Shown here: piece by piece, positions 63,237 to 64,000 of the stretch
Layout: every line of letters begins with the position of its first letter
Numbering within the stretch: the first letter of the stretch is position 1
Position numbers and translations under genes: made by a program
The notes under the pieces: generated by a model
The model's database searches: none
What the model saw: the letters and a program-made list of their open reading frames with translations, nothing else
Told to the model about the DNA's origin: nothing
NCBI RefSeq assembly: GCF_016632335.1
Contig: NZ_JAEPBG010000001.1
Location: 62,001 to 126,000, forward strand
Direction: 5' to 3'
Length of the DNA stretch: 64,000 nt
Source of the DNA: Noviherbaspirillum pedocola
GTDB taxonomy: Bacteria > Pseudomonadota > Gammaproteobacteria > Burkholderiales > Burkholderiaceae_D

Positions 63237-63655
63237 ATCCCTTGATCGTTCTTGATTTTTATATGTCGTGCATCAACCGCTGCTTACCGTGGACAGGCAC
63301 GGACAAGCACACGCTACTGGTGGCTTCGCGGCTCTTCAGACCAGTGCAAAAACTTGGGCGGCATGTTGCTAACCGCACAATTAGTTGACCAGAAGATAAT
63401 ATATTAAGTGCAACAGATTTTCCATTACGCAAAACGCTTTTCCAAAAATTGATGGCGCGGATTGTTGCGTAGCAACCATGGACTGCGGCTCAGAGCGCAG
63501 TGCGAAGATGCTTGGCGGGTATGACGACAGGAGTGAAAGGAATGGCCGGAGCCTGAAGCTCCGGCAGGAATGCGGCGAGCGCCGCTATTCCTTTAGTGTT
63601 GAGCGTATTCACGCTCTTCGGATTACTACCCCAGGCAAACACCCGGAATCGATGC
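63237..63655. other. Intergenic region with tpsB promoter zone and hairpins
   Basis: This 419-bp region lies between the acetoacetyl-CoA synthetase gene and tpsB on the same strand. The stretch 63380-63440 is strongly AT-rich and is the likely tpsB promoter zone, though no clean -10/-35 pair could be fixed. Near the synthetase stop are two inverted repeats: GCCGGAGC/GCTCCGGC (63545-63552 with 63558-63565) and AGGAAT-x-CGGCG/CGCCG-xx-ATTCCT (63566-63592). They probably end synthetase transcription or are REP-like elements. Confidence 0.5.
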
Positions 63656-64000
63656 TCAGCCCGAGGCCTGAGCCGCAAGCTGCGCATTCCTGCTGCGCGC
63701 CAGCTCAACGAAATACGCCATGCTCTCGGGATTGGCCATCGCATCACGGTTGGCAACCTGTTCGATCGGCATGCCGAGCAGCAGCCGCTTCACCGGCAGC
63801 TCCATCTTCTTGCCGGTCAGCGTGCGCGGCACCGCGTCGACCTGAAAGATCGCATCCGGCACATGGCGCGCCGACAGCGCCGAACGGATGCGCTCGCGCA
63901 AACGCTGCTGCAAATCTTCATCGAGCGTCATGCCCGAACGCAGCACCACGAACAGCGGCATCCACGAGGGCTTGCCCAGGTACTCGAGGTCCACCACCAG
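63656..64000 (-). CDS. Acetoacetyl-CoA synthetase, C-terminal fragment (cut by window edge)
   Basis: The last 114 residues of an adenylate-forming ligase are visible: PLFVVLRSGMTLDEDLQQRL, HVPDAIFQVDAVPRTLTGKK with the catalytic Lys, and MELPVKRLLLG. RTLTGKKMELPVKRLL is characteristic of acetoacetate--CoA ligase (AacS). The N-terminal part lies beyond the right edge of the window. It ends with TGA at 63658-63656. Confidence 0.85.
   Translation of the reverse strand: MVVDLEYLGKPSWMPLFVVLRSGMTLDEDLQQRLRERIRSALSARHVPDAIFQVDAVPRTLTGKKMELPVKRLLLGMPIEQVANRDAMANPESMAYFVELARSRNAQLAAQASG

Noticed and set aside
63490-63756. 88-residue minus-strand frame at the synthetase 3' end
   Set aside because: Overlaps the acetoacetyl-CoA synthetase in another frame and translates intergenic hairpins.

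Overview
The window is GC-rich chromosomal DNA of a Gram-negative betaproteobacterium of the order Burkholderiales. Gene content and order (lolC-lolD-tatD-comEC, prfB-lysS, iscRSUA-hscBA-fdx-iscX, uvrB next to an aromatic aminotransferase, minCDE) point to an Oxalobacteraceae/Herbaspirillum-like genome. This is inferred from gene families and synteny only; no 16S gene is present.

Layout. 1-24.8 kb is mostly housekeeping: start of comEC, tatD, lolD, lolC/E (all minus); an RpfE-type protein, recJ, prfB with its programmed +1 frameshift, and lysS (plus); a lone alpha/beta hydrolase; the complete isc iron-sulfur operon behind a promoter with two IscR-like sites; a UNG-like protein with an altered active site; uvrB; an aminotransferase; two near-identical tRNA-Asn genes, each with promoter and terminator; a degenerate PLD-like secreted protein; an FNR-like regulator; and a nucleotide-sugar pyrophosphorylase.

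24.9-35.8 kb is accessory and regulatory. A translationally coupled operon encodes a beta-propeller, a polysaccharide deacetylase and a membrane fatty-acid-hydroxylase-like enzyme. Then come a solute-binding protein without permease, a receiver-PAS-GGDEF protein whose receiver and GGDEF motifs are both degenerate, a two-component pair whose kinase has Tyr in place of the phospho-accepting His, a second FNR-like regulator, a receiver-Hpt protein and a single-domain receiver. 35.9-43.8 kb is an IclR-controlled beta-oxidation cluster (CoA ligase, hydroxyacyl-CoA dehydrogenase, glutaryl-CoA dehydrogenase, paired PimC/PimD-like acyl-CoA dehydrogenases), probably for dicarboxylic or related acids.

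43.8-50.8 kb holds an orphan gene, minCDE, a disordered basic protein with NLS-like clusters, a DUF429-like protein, an AsmA-family protein and a ComEA-like DNA-binding protein.

51-63.2 kb is the most striking locus: a two-partner-secretion operon on the minus strand. A TpsB/FhaC-type transporter is followed by a 2776-residue TpsA-type exoprotein with a haemagglutinin secretion domain, about 3.5 copies of a ~280-residue repeat and a C-terminal caspase-like (C14) domain with His and Cys in place. A secreted protein of unknown function and a CHASE2 membrane protein follow. It looks like a secreted or surface-displayed protease system with its own sensor. The window ends inside an acetoacetyl-CoA synthetase gene.
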